Positions 1 to 8,319 are shown, numbered from the stretch's first letter. The stretch: DNA of 64,000 nucleotides from Ningiella ruwaisensis (GCF_004798935.1 NZ_RAHT01000003.1:558001-622000); one strand, 5' to 3'. Numbers and translations are program-made. The notes: generated by a model from the letters alone, not told the origin.

Positions 1-1
1 A

Positions 2-931
2 GTTAGCTTGGCTTTGCGCCTGAACGGTATGTCACAGTGGATCATGTGGGAAGTATCGGGCTTGTTTGAAAATATCGGTACGGTGCAAGATGGTATTGAT
101 ACCCTGGCGGTTCCGGCAACGATAATAGACAAGGATGATGCCAGAAAACTGGAAGTCAATGGCGGTAAAATTGACTTTGAAGACGTTGAGTTTGCCTACA
201 AGGGTAAAGGTAGCAAGCTGATTGGAGTGTTTGACAAGCTTAATATTAATATAAAAGCCGGTGAAAAAGTTGGTCTTGTTGGGCGCTCTGGGGCTGGAAA
301 GTCGACCTTGGTCAATTTGCTCCTTCGTTTTTACGATATTCAATCAGGCAAGATTAAAATTGATGGTAAAGCCATTACCGATGTCACTCAGGAATCATTG
401 CGCTCACAAATTAGCATGGTGACTCAAGATACTTCTTTAATGCACCGTTCTGTGCGTGACAACATTCTCTATGGACGGTTTGATGCAAGCGAAGAGCAAA
501 TGATTCGCGCCGCAAAACAGGCAGAAGCCCACGAATTTATTATGAGCTTAAGTGATGCGAAAGGTCGTACCGGTTATGATGCCCATGTAGGGGAGCGAGG
601 CGTTAAGCTGTCGGGTGGCCAGCGACAGCGCATTGCCATTGCTCGGGTAATGCTTAAAGATGCGCCAATTTTGATTTTAGACGAGGCAACCTCTGCGTTG
701 GATTCTGAAGTTGAAGCAGCTATTCAGGAATGCCTTATCAAGATAATGGAAAACAAAACCGTGCTTGCCATAGCGCACCGCTTATCGACAATTGCGCAAA
801 TGGATAGACTCTTGGTGCTGGACGAGGGCAAGATTGTAGAATCCGGTTCGCATACGGAATTATTGGAAAAAGGCGGAATATACGCCAAGTTATGGGCGCA
901 TCAAACAGGTGGCTTTATTGGTGTGGAGTAA
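2..931 (+). CDS. ABC transporter, ATP-binding C-terminal part (5' end outside window)
   Basis: This is the C-terminal portion of an exporter-type ABC half-transporter (MsbA/MdlB-like permease fused to ATPase). The frame is open to the left edge, so the TTG at 8 is probably not the true start and the transmembrane domain lies upstream. The visible part has the end of the permease domain (residues 1-45), then a complete nucleotide-binding domain: Walker A GRSGAGKS, Q-loop near MVTQD, signature LSGGQRQR, Walker B ILILDEATS and the switch histidine in AIAHRLST. The family couples ATP hydrolysis to export of lipids, drugs or peptides across the inner membrane; the substrate cannot be read here. 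The gene ends 76 bp before the next gene, which seems to have its own promoter (TTGACA at 943-948), so co-transcription is doubtful. Confidence 0.92.
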   Translation, partial: VSLALRLNGMSQWIMWEVSGLFENIGTVQDGIDTLAVPATIIDKDDARKLEVNGGKIDFEDVEFAYKGKGSKLIGVFDKLNINIKAGEKVGLVGRSGAGKSTLVNLLLRFYDIQSGKIKIDGKAITDVTQESLRSQISMVTQDTSLMHRSVRDNILYGRFDASEEQMIRAAKQAEAHEFIMSLSDAKGRTGYDAHVGERGVKLSGGQRQRIAIARVMLKDAPILILDEATSALDSEVEAAIQECLIKIMENKTVLAIAHRLSTIAQMDRLLVLDEGKIVESGSHTELLEKGGIYAKLWAHQTGGFIGVE

Positions 932-1007
932 TCAGAAAATATTTGACAACTTCTTTTTTTTTTTTGTTACGTTAGTTCTGAATGCATAACATACAGAAAG
1001 GGAATTT

Positions 1008-2162
1008 ATGAAATTAATTTGGTTTTTAATACTTTGTGTAGTACCCGTCTCTCAAGCTCTTGCAACTAATACGGTTCGTGCTTTTGCTTGCGACACTTGC
1101 AACTATTCAGAGGCAAGACAAATCGCTTTGCAAGAAGCTCCTCAAGCAGAAAGTTGTTCAGAAGGCATGCCAGGTCCCGGATTTGGATTTTCTGATCCGG
1201 CGCCCTCCGTTTGTGATCCGGTAGAAGAGTCTGTAATCGTTGCATCTACAGAAAACCATCAAGCTTACAAATTTAATTTAATCGTCACTGAAGGGGTCAA
1301 TGGTGTCGATCAAGTAAGCGTTTATAACGGATCGTTGGATTCTCAGGAACATCAGGCTTTATTTAAATTTTTCACGTTGATAGATGAAATTGAAACAGCT
1401 GTGGGACAAGCTTCAGCTGCAAGTTTTGATAACGTTTCACCACCGACTCAATTTTTTAGTAGTGAAAATAATAGTTCCAGCAATACTCAATCAGACAATT
1501 GGTGCGAAGCGAATCATCCCACAGGCTTTTTTTCTTCAGCAAGCAATGCTCGAGATGTAAAAAGCGGAATAACAAATCAAATAAAAAATGCGATGGGTTC
1601 CAGAAGTTGGCGAGATTTCACCCATGAAAGTTATTTTACCGGAGGTTCTATCGAAGTAGGTAAGGGTTCGGGAGGCATTGGAATCTCCTTAGACCATTAT
1701 AAAAAAGCACTGCGGGTTACAAAATCTTTCGGAACAGGCAATAATCTTACTTTTGACTTATCGGTCAGCGGTGAATTAGATGAAGGTAACGACAAGTTGG
1801 TCTTCGGATTTAAGCTCAATCCTTTAATATCAAAAATAGATGGATTACAAGTGTCGCAACTATTCCGAGAAGGGGAAGTAAGCAATTTGGCAGGCACATC
1901 AATGTCTAATTGCTGGAATGAATTTGTTCAAGATGAAGGAACACAAGTAGACCCACATCCAAGTGATGCAAGTGGCGGTTCTGGTTCTTTCGCAGACCCT
2001 TTTTATGGTCCAGGCTCTTCAAGCAGAAGCGGTTACTGCATTGTTACCTATAGGATATGTGTGGATACTTCTATTACAGATTTGGATAGCGGAGGGTCAG
2101 GTACCGCACCACCTGCCTGCCCTCAAGCGGTGTATACAACAACTGTTGCATTTTGCGGCTAG
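1008..2162 (+). CDS. Unrecognised secreted protein, cysteine-rich, 384 aa
   Basis: I do not recognise the family. The start ATG follows AAAGGGAATTT, a good ribosome binding site. Residues 1-19 form a signal peptide with a hydrophobic core and an Ala-x-Ala-type cleavage region (QALA), so the protein should be exported. Just after it is a short Cys motif (CDTCNYSEARQIAL) that begins with CxxC. The middle is Ser/Asn/Gly-rich with no transmembrane segment. The C-terminal 70 residues are Gly/Ser/Pro-rich with four cysteines, suggesting disulfide-bonded extracellular or periplasmic folding. Upstream are a TTGACA box (943-948) and a run of about 12 T (954-965). A strong terminator follows, so the gene is a single transcription unit. 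Function unknown. Confidence 0.75.
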   Translation: MKLIWFLILCVVPVSQALATNTVRAFACDTCNYSEARQIALQEAPQAESCSEGMPGPGFGFSDPAPSVCDPVEESVIVASTENHQAYKFNLIVTEGVNGVDQVSVYNGSLDSQEHQALFKFFTLIDEIETAVGQASAASFDNVSPPTQFFSSENNSSSNTQSDNWCEANHPTGFFSSASNARDVKSGITNQIKNAMGSRSWRDFTHESYFTGGSIEVGKGSGGIGISLDHYKKALRVTKSFGTGNNLTFDLSVSGELDEGNDKLVFGFKLNPLISKIDGLQVSQLFREGEVSNLAGTSMSNCWNEFVQDEGTQVDPHPSDASGGSGSFADPFYGPGSSSRSGYCIVTYRICVDTSITDLDSGGSGTAPPACPQAVYTTTVAFCG

Positions 2163-2182
2163 CTAAGTACATAAATTGATAA

Positions 2183-2209
2183 AAGAGCGCTTAGCCGCTC
2201 TTTTTTTTC
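2183..2209 (+). terminator. Rho-independent terminator
   Basis: AAGAGCG and CGCTCTT arms with a short loop are followed by eight T. It closes the secreted-protein gene that ends at 2162. Confidence 0.85.
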
Positions 2210-2349
2210 ATTTTCAGGAAATATTTTCACTTTTAATTTTGGCTATTTTAATTTCTGTTAAATAATTTCCTTTATTTTATACACAGTCTCGAATCGATTC
2301 TTTTAAAGGAACACTAATTCTTAAAGATTTCCACCTTGATTTTGCAGGT

Positions 2350-2480
2350 AACCTTAAATCTAAACTACCTATTATTGGTCAATGATTGACCAAACGTTAC
2401 TTAGCATTTAGTTTAAGCTTTTAAAGTTGGACTTCAAAACATAAGCTCTATAGCCCCACAAACACTAATAAAGTAATAAA
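2350..2480. repeat. Direct repeat, copy A (left flank of brnTA)
   Basis: About 131 bp that recur at 3171-3308 in the same orientation. By eye there are about a dozen substitutions and one indel of roughly 7 bp. Both copies carry a GGTCAATGATTGACC palindrome, a TTGACC-17-TAGTYT promoter-like pair, and the same end (CCCCACAAACAC followed by AATAAAG-AATAAA). Copy B is the 5' region of the S41 peptidase gene, so copy A looks like a duplicated, now orphan, peptidase promoter. It lies between the terminator of the secreted-protein gene and the 3' end of brnA. The rest of the 2163-2500 gap shows nothing further. Confidence 0.85.
2375..2393. promoter_or_regulatory. Perfect 9-bp inverted repeat, candidate operator (copy A)
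   Basis: TTGGTCAAT-G-ATTGACCAA is a perfect palindrome around one central base. It overlaps the -35-like TTGACC (2386-2391). The same element is present in copy B. Its symmetry and promoter overlap suggest a binding site for a dimeric regulator; the regulator is not identified. Confidence 0.45.
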
Positions 2481-2500
2481 CCATATGTAACTTTCTCTTG

Positions 2501-2725
2501 TCAGCCTCCCGTTTTCCACGCTATGTCAATTTTCCTGTGTTGAGCAACGCAATCTCTTAAATAGAGGTTTATTAGACTTTGATAAGGAACCCCATTTTCT
2601 TCAGACATGGCTTTAAAATAATCAATTACATCTTCACTAAGTCTCATTGTGACTGGTTTTTTTAATTTAGAGTAATAAGGGTTCTTTCGCGATTTCATTT
2701 TCGAAAAGTCATATTCATCTTTCAT
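2501..2725 (-). CDS. brnA: BrnA-type antitoxin (CopG/RHH fold)
   Basis: This 74-residue protein matches the BrnA antitoxin family. It has the characteristic basic N-terminal stretch (RKNPYYSKLKKPVTMRL) and a ribbon-helix-helix core with SEDVIDYFKAMSEENGVPYQ followed by LINLYLRDC. BrnA neutralises the BrnT ribonuclease and represses the operon by binding DNA as a dimer. The start ATG overlaps the brnT stop (ATGA), the usual translational coupling in this module, with toxin gene first as in most brnTA operons. The frame is intact although the toxin gene upstream is frameshifted, so the antitoxin may now act only as an orphan repressor or anti-addiction factor. Length is slightly short of many BrnA proteins (about 80-95 residues). 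Confidence 0.85.
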   Translation of the reverse strand: MKDEYDFSKMKSRKNPYYSKLKKPVTMRLSEDVIDYFKAMSEENGVPYQSLINLYLRDCVAQHRKIDIAWKTGG

Positions 2726-3008
2726 AAGTCACCTCTGTAATGTTTTTGCTCTTTCTTCGTTGCTCTCCGTGCTGAGATTAATCTAATTACTTCACCATCG
2801 TTCAGTTCACAATGACATAAAAGGAGAACTCTCAATTCATTGCTCGTTCCAAGCATTAAAACCGGTCTTCTTCCAATTGAGAGTGCTCGTGATCGTAGAA
2901 TTGCAAGGCAAATTCATCATAGAAAACCGACTTGGCCTCATCAAAGCTTATGCCATGCTTGACTATGTTAGACTCAGCTTTAGCCGAATCCCATTCAAAT
3001 TTAATCAT
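2722..3008 (-). pseudogene. brnT: BrnT-type toxin gene with single-base frameshift
   Basis: My own translation of the minus strand from ATG at 3008 gives a BrnT N-terminus: MIKFEWDSAKAESNIVKHGI, then SFDEAKSVFYDEFALQFYDH, ending ...EEDRF at a TAA near 2855. Shifting by one base at that point restores the rest of BrnT: MLGTSNELRVLLLCHCELND, then GEVIRLISARRATKKEQ, ending at the TGA that overlaps the brnA start. The break lies in a T run (CGGTTTTAATG where CGGTTTTTAATG would read through), so one T seems to be lost. BrnT toxins are RelE-fold ribonucleases of about 90-95 residues; the full two-frame product would be that size. The lesion could be a real inactivation, phase variation at the T tract, or an assembly error. 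Confidence 0.8.
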
Positions 3009-3042
3009 ATGTACATTGTATGTACATGTAGAGCTCTGTCAA
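3009..3042 (-). promoter_or_regulatory. brnTA promoter with paired palindromes (candidate BrnA operator)
   Basis: On the minus strand TTGACA (3042-3037), 16-bp spacer and TACAAT (3020-3015) form a near-consensus sigma-70 promoter. Two identical self-complementary 8-mers, ATGTACAT (3009-3016 and 3020-3027), overlap the -10, spaced 11 bp centre to centre, about one helical turn. This fits cooperative binding of ribbon-helix-helix dimers. The expected transcription start falls at or next to the brnT ATG (3008) and there is no Shine-Dalgarno sequence, so the message may be leaderless. Confidence 0.6.
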
Positions 3043-3170
3043 GAGTAGCTAGAGTGTATTAGAAAGAATTCTCGATAAATTTGTAAAGCGTCTATGTTTG
3101 AACTCCGCTTTTAATCCACCTTTTTGTAAAGATGCTGCGTTTGATAGATTACCAAGCTAATTGTGCAGAG

Positions 3171-3308
3171 AACCCTAAATCTAAATTACCTATTATTGGT
3201 CAATGATTGACCATACCTTACTTAGCATTTAGTCTAAGCTTTTGTACTTGGACTTCAAAATTTAAGCTTTAAGCTAAATGGCCCCACAAACACGAATAAA
3301 GCAATAAA
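3171..3308. repeat. Direct repeat, copy B (right flank of brnTA, peptidase 5' region)
   Basis: About 138 bp homologous to copy A at 2350-2480, in the same orientation. It ends 19 bp before the S41 peptidase ATG and contains that gene's probable promoter. Together the copies bracket brnTA exactly, so recombination between them would delete the module and leave one copy. The 3043-3170 stretch shows nothing else recognisable. Confidence 0.85.
3197..3235 (+). promoter_or_regulatory. Probable promoter and operator of the S41 peptidase gene
   Basis: TTGACC (3207-3212), 17-bp spacer and TAGTCT (3230-3235) precede the peptidase ATG by about 90 bp. The -35 overlaps the palindrome TGGTCAAT-G-ATTGACCA (3197-3213). 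Conservation of palindrome, spacing and -10 in both repeat copies supports a functional site. Regulator unknown. Confidence 0.5.
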
Positions 3309-3327
3309 AACAACAAAAGGACAGACA

Positions 3328-6300
3328 ATGAAACTTTTAAACATGCTGTTGGCGACGGCTTTATTAAGCACGAGCATAAACAGCTTAGCCACTCAGCTGC
3401 TTCGAGAGCCTGACATAAGCGGCGACAAACTTGTTTTTGCTTATGCAAATGATATTTGGACCGCATCAATAAACGGCGGTAAGGCAAAGCGCTTAACCAG
3501 CTTTCAGGGCAGGGAATATTTACCCAAGTTTTCACCTGATGGTGAGCTAATTGCCTTCACCGGACAATATGCCGGTAATAACGATGTGTTTATCGTAAAT
3601 GCAGGTGGGGGTGAAGTAAGGCGCTTGACCTATCATCCTGGTAACGATGAACTTGTTGGATTTACGCCCGATGGTGAATCGGTATTATTTCGCTCTACCC
3701 GAAGTAACGCACCGCGCGGATGGGACAGGCTTTATACCGTTTCAATTGACGGTGGTAATCCAAAGCGCTTGCCCATGAACCGGGCCTACGATGGTGCGTT
3801 TTCACCAAATGCAGAAGCGTTGGTTTTCCGCCGCCCGGGTTATTGGGACAAAGGATGGCGAAATTATAGAGGCGGGCAAAATCAGGCGCTCAGAATTATT
3901 GACTTAGACAGTCTGGAAGAGCGCGACCTACCATTTAATAATGATTTTGATATCGATCCGGCCTGGGAAGGCGATTTAATTTATTTCTTATCTAACCGCT
4001 CACAGGTAAGTAACGTATTTGCTTATAATGTAAAGAGCAATGCGGTTACACAAATTACCCAATCAAAAGACTTTGATGTAATGAGCTTTGCCGTTGACGC
4101 AGAAAATCTCGTTTATGAGTATTTGGGGGATTTATATCTAAAACGTGACACAAATGCGCCAGTTAAACTCAATATTACGATTGATGATAATTTTTACTGG
4201 CTACGCGAACAGTATGTAGATGCCTCAAAAACGATTGCCAGCTTTGATATTTCTCCCAGCGCCAAACGAGCTGTATTTGAGGCAAGAGGCGATATTTTCA
4301 CCGTACCGGTTGAACATGGCTCACCTCGCAATTTAACCGATACATCTGGCGTTCGGGAAGTTTCCCCAGCATGGTCACCAAACGGTGACACCATTGCGTA
4401 TTTCAGCGATGCCAGCGGTGAGTATCGATTGGTGTTTGCTGACCAATTTGGCGTAGTCAAACAGGAAATAGAATTAGCTGAAAGCGGATTTTACCAAGCT
4501 TTGAGCTGGTCTCCTGATGCATCTCGCGTGATCTTTACCGACCAGCTGCAGCGACTTTGGATTGTTAATGTTGATAATGCAAGCTCTCGTATTATTGATC
4601 AAAATACAACAACCCATGTTGAGCCAGAGTTGATGGCGTCGTGGTCACCTGATAGCAAATGGGTGGCATATACCACGCAAAATCAAACGATGTTTCGCGA
4701 ACTGCATTTATATTCGGTCGAAAAGCGAGAGTCTTATCAAATCAGTGATGGACTTGCAGAAATTCAGTATCCCGTATGGGATGCAGATGGTAACAAGCTG
4801 TATTTTGTTGCCAGCACGAATTACGGACCAAAAGCCGCCTGGTTAGACATGTCAACCCTTGCTTTTGACCCTAGCTATCATCTTTACTATGCATTGCTTA
4901 GCGATAAAGCTGAGTCGCCGTTACCCTTACGGTCAGATGAAGAAGCCGCCAATGACGAAGCGAGTATTGAAATTGAAAGTAACGACGAGGCGAGTGACAA
5001 AAAAGACGAAAGCAAAGATGCAGTGACAGTAACTGTTACTCTCGCTGGCTTAAGTAACAGGATCTTACCGCTTATGGCCGAAGAGGGACATTTTAGCCAT
5101 GTTAAAACCGGCAAAGCAGGCACGGTCTTTTATCTTTCTCGCTACAACGACGGCGCCGGAAAAACACAAAGCGACCTGTATCGCTTCACCCTAGAAGACA
5201 GAGCAAGTAAAAAAATCGCTTCCAGCGTGCAAAATTATCGTATTTCAGCAGATGGCGAGTCAATACTGGCGCAAACAGACAGCGGATGGCGAGTGTTTGC
5301 AGCAGCGGGAGAATCTTCAGCAGACGATAAAATGCTGAGTATGAATTTACAAAAGCGTGTTAACTTTGCGCAAGAGTGGCAGCAGATCTTCAGAGAAGCA
5401 TGGCGCTATCAGCGAGACTATTTATACGTTGATAATTTTCATGGCGCAGATTGGGACAAAGTATACAAAGCCTATCAGCCATTAGTGGCGTCAGTAAGCC
5501 ATCCAGCTGATCTTACTTACCTACTAGATGCGATGGGAGCAGAAGTGTCTATCGGCCATTCTTACACCAGTTTTGGCGAACTTCCTGATATCGACGATAA
5601 TCAAATAGGTCTTTTGGGTGTGGATTTTGACATTGATACCGAAGGTCGCGACAAAGGTGTAAAATTCGCCAAGATTTATAGCGGCGAATCCTTTTTCCCG
5701 TCGGAAAATGCGTCGGCCCCGCTTGCTCACATTGCTCACCTTATTCCCGAAGGCTCGTATTTGCTGGAAGTTAATGGTAAGGCTGTAGATGCCAATAGCA
5801 ATATCTACCAGTATTTTGAAGGAACCTTGGGTAAACACACACGAATAAAAATAGGGGCATCTGCAAACGATGATGATGCAAAAATCCACTTGGTAAAACC
5901 TATCGCAAGTGATGTTGCGCTTCGTCGAAATGATTGGGTTGAAGCAAATCGCAAGTATGTAGATGAAAAATCAGAGGGCAAGCTAGCTTACGTGTGGGTA
6001 CCCGATACGGCAATGGGTGGCTACACGAGCTTCAACCGCTACTTTTTTGCCCAAAGCGATAAACAAGGGGTGATTATCGACGAGCGCTTTAATCATGGCG
6101 GCTTTATTGCTAACTATATTATCGATGTGCTGCGACGAGAGCTCAATGGATTCTTCAATAACCCATTTAATCAAGCACAGCCTATGACCAGCCCTGGTTC
6201 GGGTATTTGGGGCAATCAAGTCATGCTTATAAACGAAGTATCGGGCTCAGGTGGCGATATGCTCCCATATATGTTCAGGTTTTATGAACTTGGTCCTTTA

Positions 6301-6597
6301 ATTGGCAAACGTACATGGGGCGGACTGGTTGGCATTTGGGGCGTTCCTCCATTAATTGATGGTGGCTACATTACTGCGCCTCGTTCAGGCTTTTACGATC
6401 TTAACGGTGAATGGAAGGTTGAAAATGAGGGGGTAGCACCTGACATTGTTGTAGAACAACTAACCAAGCTCACAGCAAAAGGCATCGACCCTCAGCTTGA
6501 TCGCGCAATTGAAGAAGCGATGAAAGGTATAGACGACAACAAGGAGCTTATCAAACCACAACCGGCTCCTCCGATCAGAGTGCCAATGGTGAATTAA
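3328..6597 (+). CDS. Secreted S41 / Tricorn-like serine peptidase, 1089 aa
   Basis: A large periplasmic or outer-surface protease. Residues 1-22 are a signal peptide (cleavage near NSLA). Residues 23-490 form WD40/TolB-like beta-propeller repeats (several FSPDGE, WSPNGDTIAY and WSPDASRV blades). An acidic Ser/Glu/Asp linker lies at about 530-570. Residues 690-1075 hold the Tricorn core: helical cap, PDZ-like segment (LLEVNGKAVDANS) and S41 catalytic domain. Motifs seen are IIDERFNHGG and the nucleophile region NEVSGSGGDMLP. In the family a Ser/His/Glu-Ser tetrad cleaves peptides fed through the propeller. Length (about 1080-1100) is normal for bacterial members. A ribosome binding site (AAAGGACAGACA) precedes the ATG. 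The gene is monocistronic, driven from repeat copy B and closed by a terminator. Confidence 0.92.
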   Translation: MKLLNMLLATALLSTSINSLATQLLREPDISGDKLVFAYANDIWTASINGGKAKRLTSFQGREYLPKFSPDGELIAFTGQYAGNNDVFIVNAGGGEVRRLTYHPGNDELVGFTPDGESVLFRSTRSNAPRGWDRLYTVSIDGGNPKRLPMNRAYDGAFSPNAEALVFRRPGYWDKGWRNYRGGQNQALRIIDLDSLEERDLPFNNDFDIDPAWEGDLIYFLSNRSQVSNVFAYNVKSNAVTQITQSKDFDVMSFAVDAENLVYEYLGDLYLKRDTNAPVKLNITIDDNFYWLREQYVDASKTIASFDISPSAKRAVFEARGDIFTVPVEHGSPRNLTDTSGVREVSPAWSPNGDTIAYFSDASGEYRLVFADQFGVVKQEIELAESGFYQALSWSPDASRVIFTDQLQRLWIVNVDNASSRIIDQNTTTHVEPELMASWSPDSKWVAYTTQNQTMFRELHLYSVEKRESYQISDGLAEIQYPVWDADGNKLYFVASTNYGPKAAWLDMSTLAFDPSYHLYYALLSDKAESPLPLRSDEEAANDEASIEIESNDEASDKKDESKDAVTVTVTLAGLSNRILPLMAEEGHFSHVKTGKAGTVFYLSRYNDGAGKTQSDLYRFTLEDRASKKIASSVQNYRISADGESILAQTDSGWRVFAAAGESSADDKMLSMNLQKRVNFAQEWQQIFREAWRYQRDYLYVDNFHGADWDKVYKAYQPLVASVSHPADLTYLLDAMGAEVSIGHSYTSFGELPDIDDNQIGLLGVDFDIDTEGRDKGVKFAKIYSGESFFPSENASAPLAHIAHLIPEGSYLLEVNGKAVDANSNIYQYFEGTLGKHTRIKIGASANDDDAKIHLVKPIASDVALRRNDWVEANRKYVDEKSEGKLAYVWVPDTAMGGYTSFNRYFFAQSDKQGVIIDERFNHGGFIANYIIDVLRRELNGFFNNPFNQAQPMTSPGSGIWGNQVMLINEVSGSGGDMLPYMFRFYELGPLIGKRTWGGLVGIWGVPPLIDGGYITAPRSGFYDLNGEWKVENEGVAPDIVVEQLTKLTAKGIDPQLDRAIEEAMKGIDDNKELIKPQPAPPIRVPMVN

Positions 6598-6620
6598 GTT
6601 AAGTTGCAACTAAATAACGA

Positions 6621-6646
6621 AAAGAGCGGCTGGCCGCTCTTTTTTT
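6621..6646 (+). terminator. Rho-independent terminator of the S41 peptidase gene
   Basis: AAAGAGCGGC-TG-GCCGCTCTTT with a T run. The stem core resembles the terminator at 2183-2209. Confidence 0.88.
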
Positions 6647-6690
6647 ATGAGTAAATTAACTGCGTTCTTGTATCAAGCAAACGCGTGCGT

Positions 6691-7830
6691 TTATGACAAT
6701 TTTCGCTTCAAACTTTTGTGAACTTTTTGCATGTTTTCATCTTTTGTATCTAAAACGACCATCCCAAAACGCGTTTTGGCAAGGTCTACTTGGTTATTTG
6801 CAAGCAGTAAGCCTGCTAAGCGCAGGTTTGCCCAATCGACAGACGGTAAATTACTCGTATCAATAATTTCGATTGCTTCTGTGTTTTTAATGCGGTCAAT
6901 ATACATGCGCATATGTTTAATACCGTCTTCTAAGCGTACTTTTCCCTGTAACGCCACTCTGCCTATTTGATAGTGCGCATTGAGCTGACGAAAAAGAGCA
7001 TCTTCATATTTTTCTTCAACTTCTTTCGTGTCTTTGCTTGGCCGAATAAGTTTAATGGCGGTAAGCTTTTGATAAGCATCAATTGCCTGACTAAAATTCT
7101 CTTGCGCAACGTGGTGAGACGCCAATGCATTTAATACGGTGACGTTCATCGGAAACTCTTCAACAGCTGCCTGTAATAGCTCCAAAGAAAGCTCAGGCTC
7201 ACCGAGCGTACGCTGATACCAAGCCATTGCAACGACACCTTCCACCTTATCGATTTGTTCAATCACCCGTATTTGAGCCATCGCAATATTGGTGTCACCG
7301 CCAGCGATGCCAGGTGCATTCAGATGAAAACTCATCAACGCCTGTCGGTATTCAATTTCGTTTGGCGCAAGCTCTACCGCTTTGTTAAGGCTTTTAAGGG
7401 CTTTTTCGGCATAGCCTAAAGCACTGAATACTGAATCAGAGGCCTGAGCGCCCATTATACTGGCGTGAATGAGGTAGGCATCAGGGTTATTTGGCATAGC
7501 TTTAAGCATGTTTTCTGCTGCTTCTTCTGCATCATCCAAATCATCCTCTGCCAGGCTAAAAATCAAATAGCGGTAATGCTCAAGGGTGAGTTTATCCTTG
7601 GGTAGTGCACGAATGTTTTTGATGACTTTTTGATATTCGTTCTGTTTAAAAAGGCTATCTAGTACTTCAAGATTAGCGTTTTCTTTCGCCAGCGCCTTGG
7701 ATGAAAGGAAAATCAGGCCAAGCAATACTGCGGCATTTACCGCTACAAGCCGCAGAATGCTTGATTGTGATGAGCCGAAAAAACAAGTCCATAGGTTGAA
7801 TTTAATAAAGTAAGGCATCAATGCATCCAT
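6691..7830 (-). CDS. TPR-repeat protein with N-terminal signal/anchor
   Basis: About 379 residues. A hydrophobic segment near the N-terminus (LVAVNAAVLLGLIFLSSKALA) looks like a signal peptide or membrane anchor, after which the chain is all-helical with repeated ~34-residue tetratricopeptide units (LDSLFKQNEYQKVIKNIRAL, AMPNNPDAYLIHASIMGAQA, ALGYAEKALKSLNKAVEL). It has no enzymatic motif, so a periplasmic scaffold or assembly role is the likeliest reading. The open frame begins at a TTG (7851), but ATG at 7830 or 7818 is more credible; none has a strong Shine-Dalgarno sequence. It is transcribed alone; the CBS gene upstream in the same direction ends 66 bp before it and could be co-transcribed. 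Confidence 0.75.
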   Translation of the reverse strand: MDALMPYFIKFNLWTCFFGSSQSSILRLVAVNAAVLLGLIFLSSKALAKENANLEVLDSLFKQNEYQKVIKNIRALPKDKLTLEHYRYLIFSLAEDDLDDAEEAAENMLKAMPNNPDAYLIHASIMGAQASDSVFSALGYAEKALKSLNKAVELAPNEIEYRQALMSFHLNAPGIAGGDTNIAMAQIRVIEQIDKVEGVVAMAWYQRTLGEPELSLELLQAAVEEFPMNVTVLNALASHHVAQENFSQAIDAYQKLTAIKLIRPSKDTKEVEEKYEDALFRQLNAHYQIGRVALQGKVRLEDGIKHMRMYIDRIKNTEAIEIIDTSNLPSVDWANLRLAGLLLANNQVDLAKTRFGMVVLDTKDENMQKVHKSLKRKLS

Positions 7831-7896
7831 TTTTTGATTACTGGATGGCAAGTATGACAGCTTTTACAGGTAAATCGATAGGCAATAAGTAATGAA

Positions 7897-8319
7897 TTAA
7901 GCCCGCTTTTGCTTATATCCATCGCGCAACTGCACATCAATTGCGTTAAGCACCTCTGAGCGATTTATTGAGCCAAGCAAATAGCCGCTATCATCAACCA
8001 CAGGATATACTTTAGGTTTGGTTTTAAGCATGGTTTGCGCAAGCTCCAATACTGAGTCGTATGTTTTTACGCTTAGTACTTCAGTTCGCATAATATCTTT
8101 TACTCTGGCAACCTGTTCGCGATAGAAGCTGGAGGTGATCATTTGGCTCAGGCAGTCTTGCTCTGACAAAAAGCCAACAACTTTGTTTCTGTCATCAACC
8201 ACCGCACCACCAGTTTGTTTGGCAATCAGCAAACGTTCGACTGCTTCGGCAACCGGTAATTCCATATGAAGTTTTACTGGACGGCGATTCATATAATCAC
8301 CCACTTTTAGCGATTCCAT
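7897..8319 (-). CDS. CBS-domain pair protein, 140 aa
   Basis: A small soluble protein made of two CBS domains in tandem (about residues 7-65 and 75-132). CBS pairs (Bateman modules) bind adenine nucleotides or other ligands and regulate partner proteins. Typical signatures are present: MNRRPVKLHMELPVAEAVER, GGAVVDDRNKVVGFLSEQD, KDIMRTEVLSVKTYDSV, and KVYPVVDDSGYLLGSINRSE. There is no fused effector domain, so it is a stand-alone regulatory subunit. A good ribosome binding site (AAGGAG) lies just before the ATG. Its partner is not evident; it shares direction with the TPR gene downstream and diverges from the DUF481 gene. Confidence 0.88.
   Translation of the reverse strand: MESLKVGDYMNRRPVKLHMELPVAEAVERLLIAKQTGGAVVDDRNKVVGFLSEQDCLSQMITSSFYREQVARVKDIMRTEVLSVKTYDSVLELAQTMLKTKPKVYPVVDDSGYLLGSINRSEVLNAIDVQLRDGYKQKRA

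Noticed and set aside
2877-3062. 61-codon plus-strand frame over brnT
   Set aside because: Antisense to the recognisable (frameshifted) brnT; it is a shadow.
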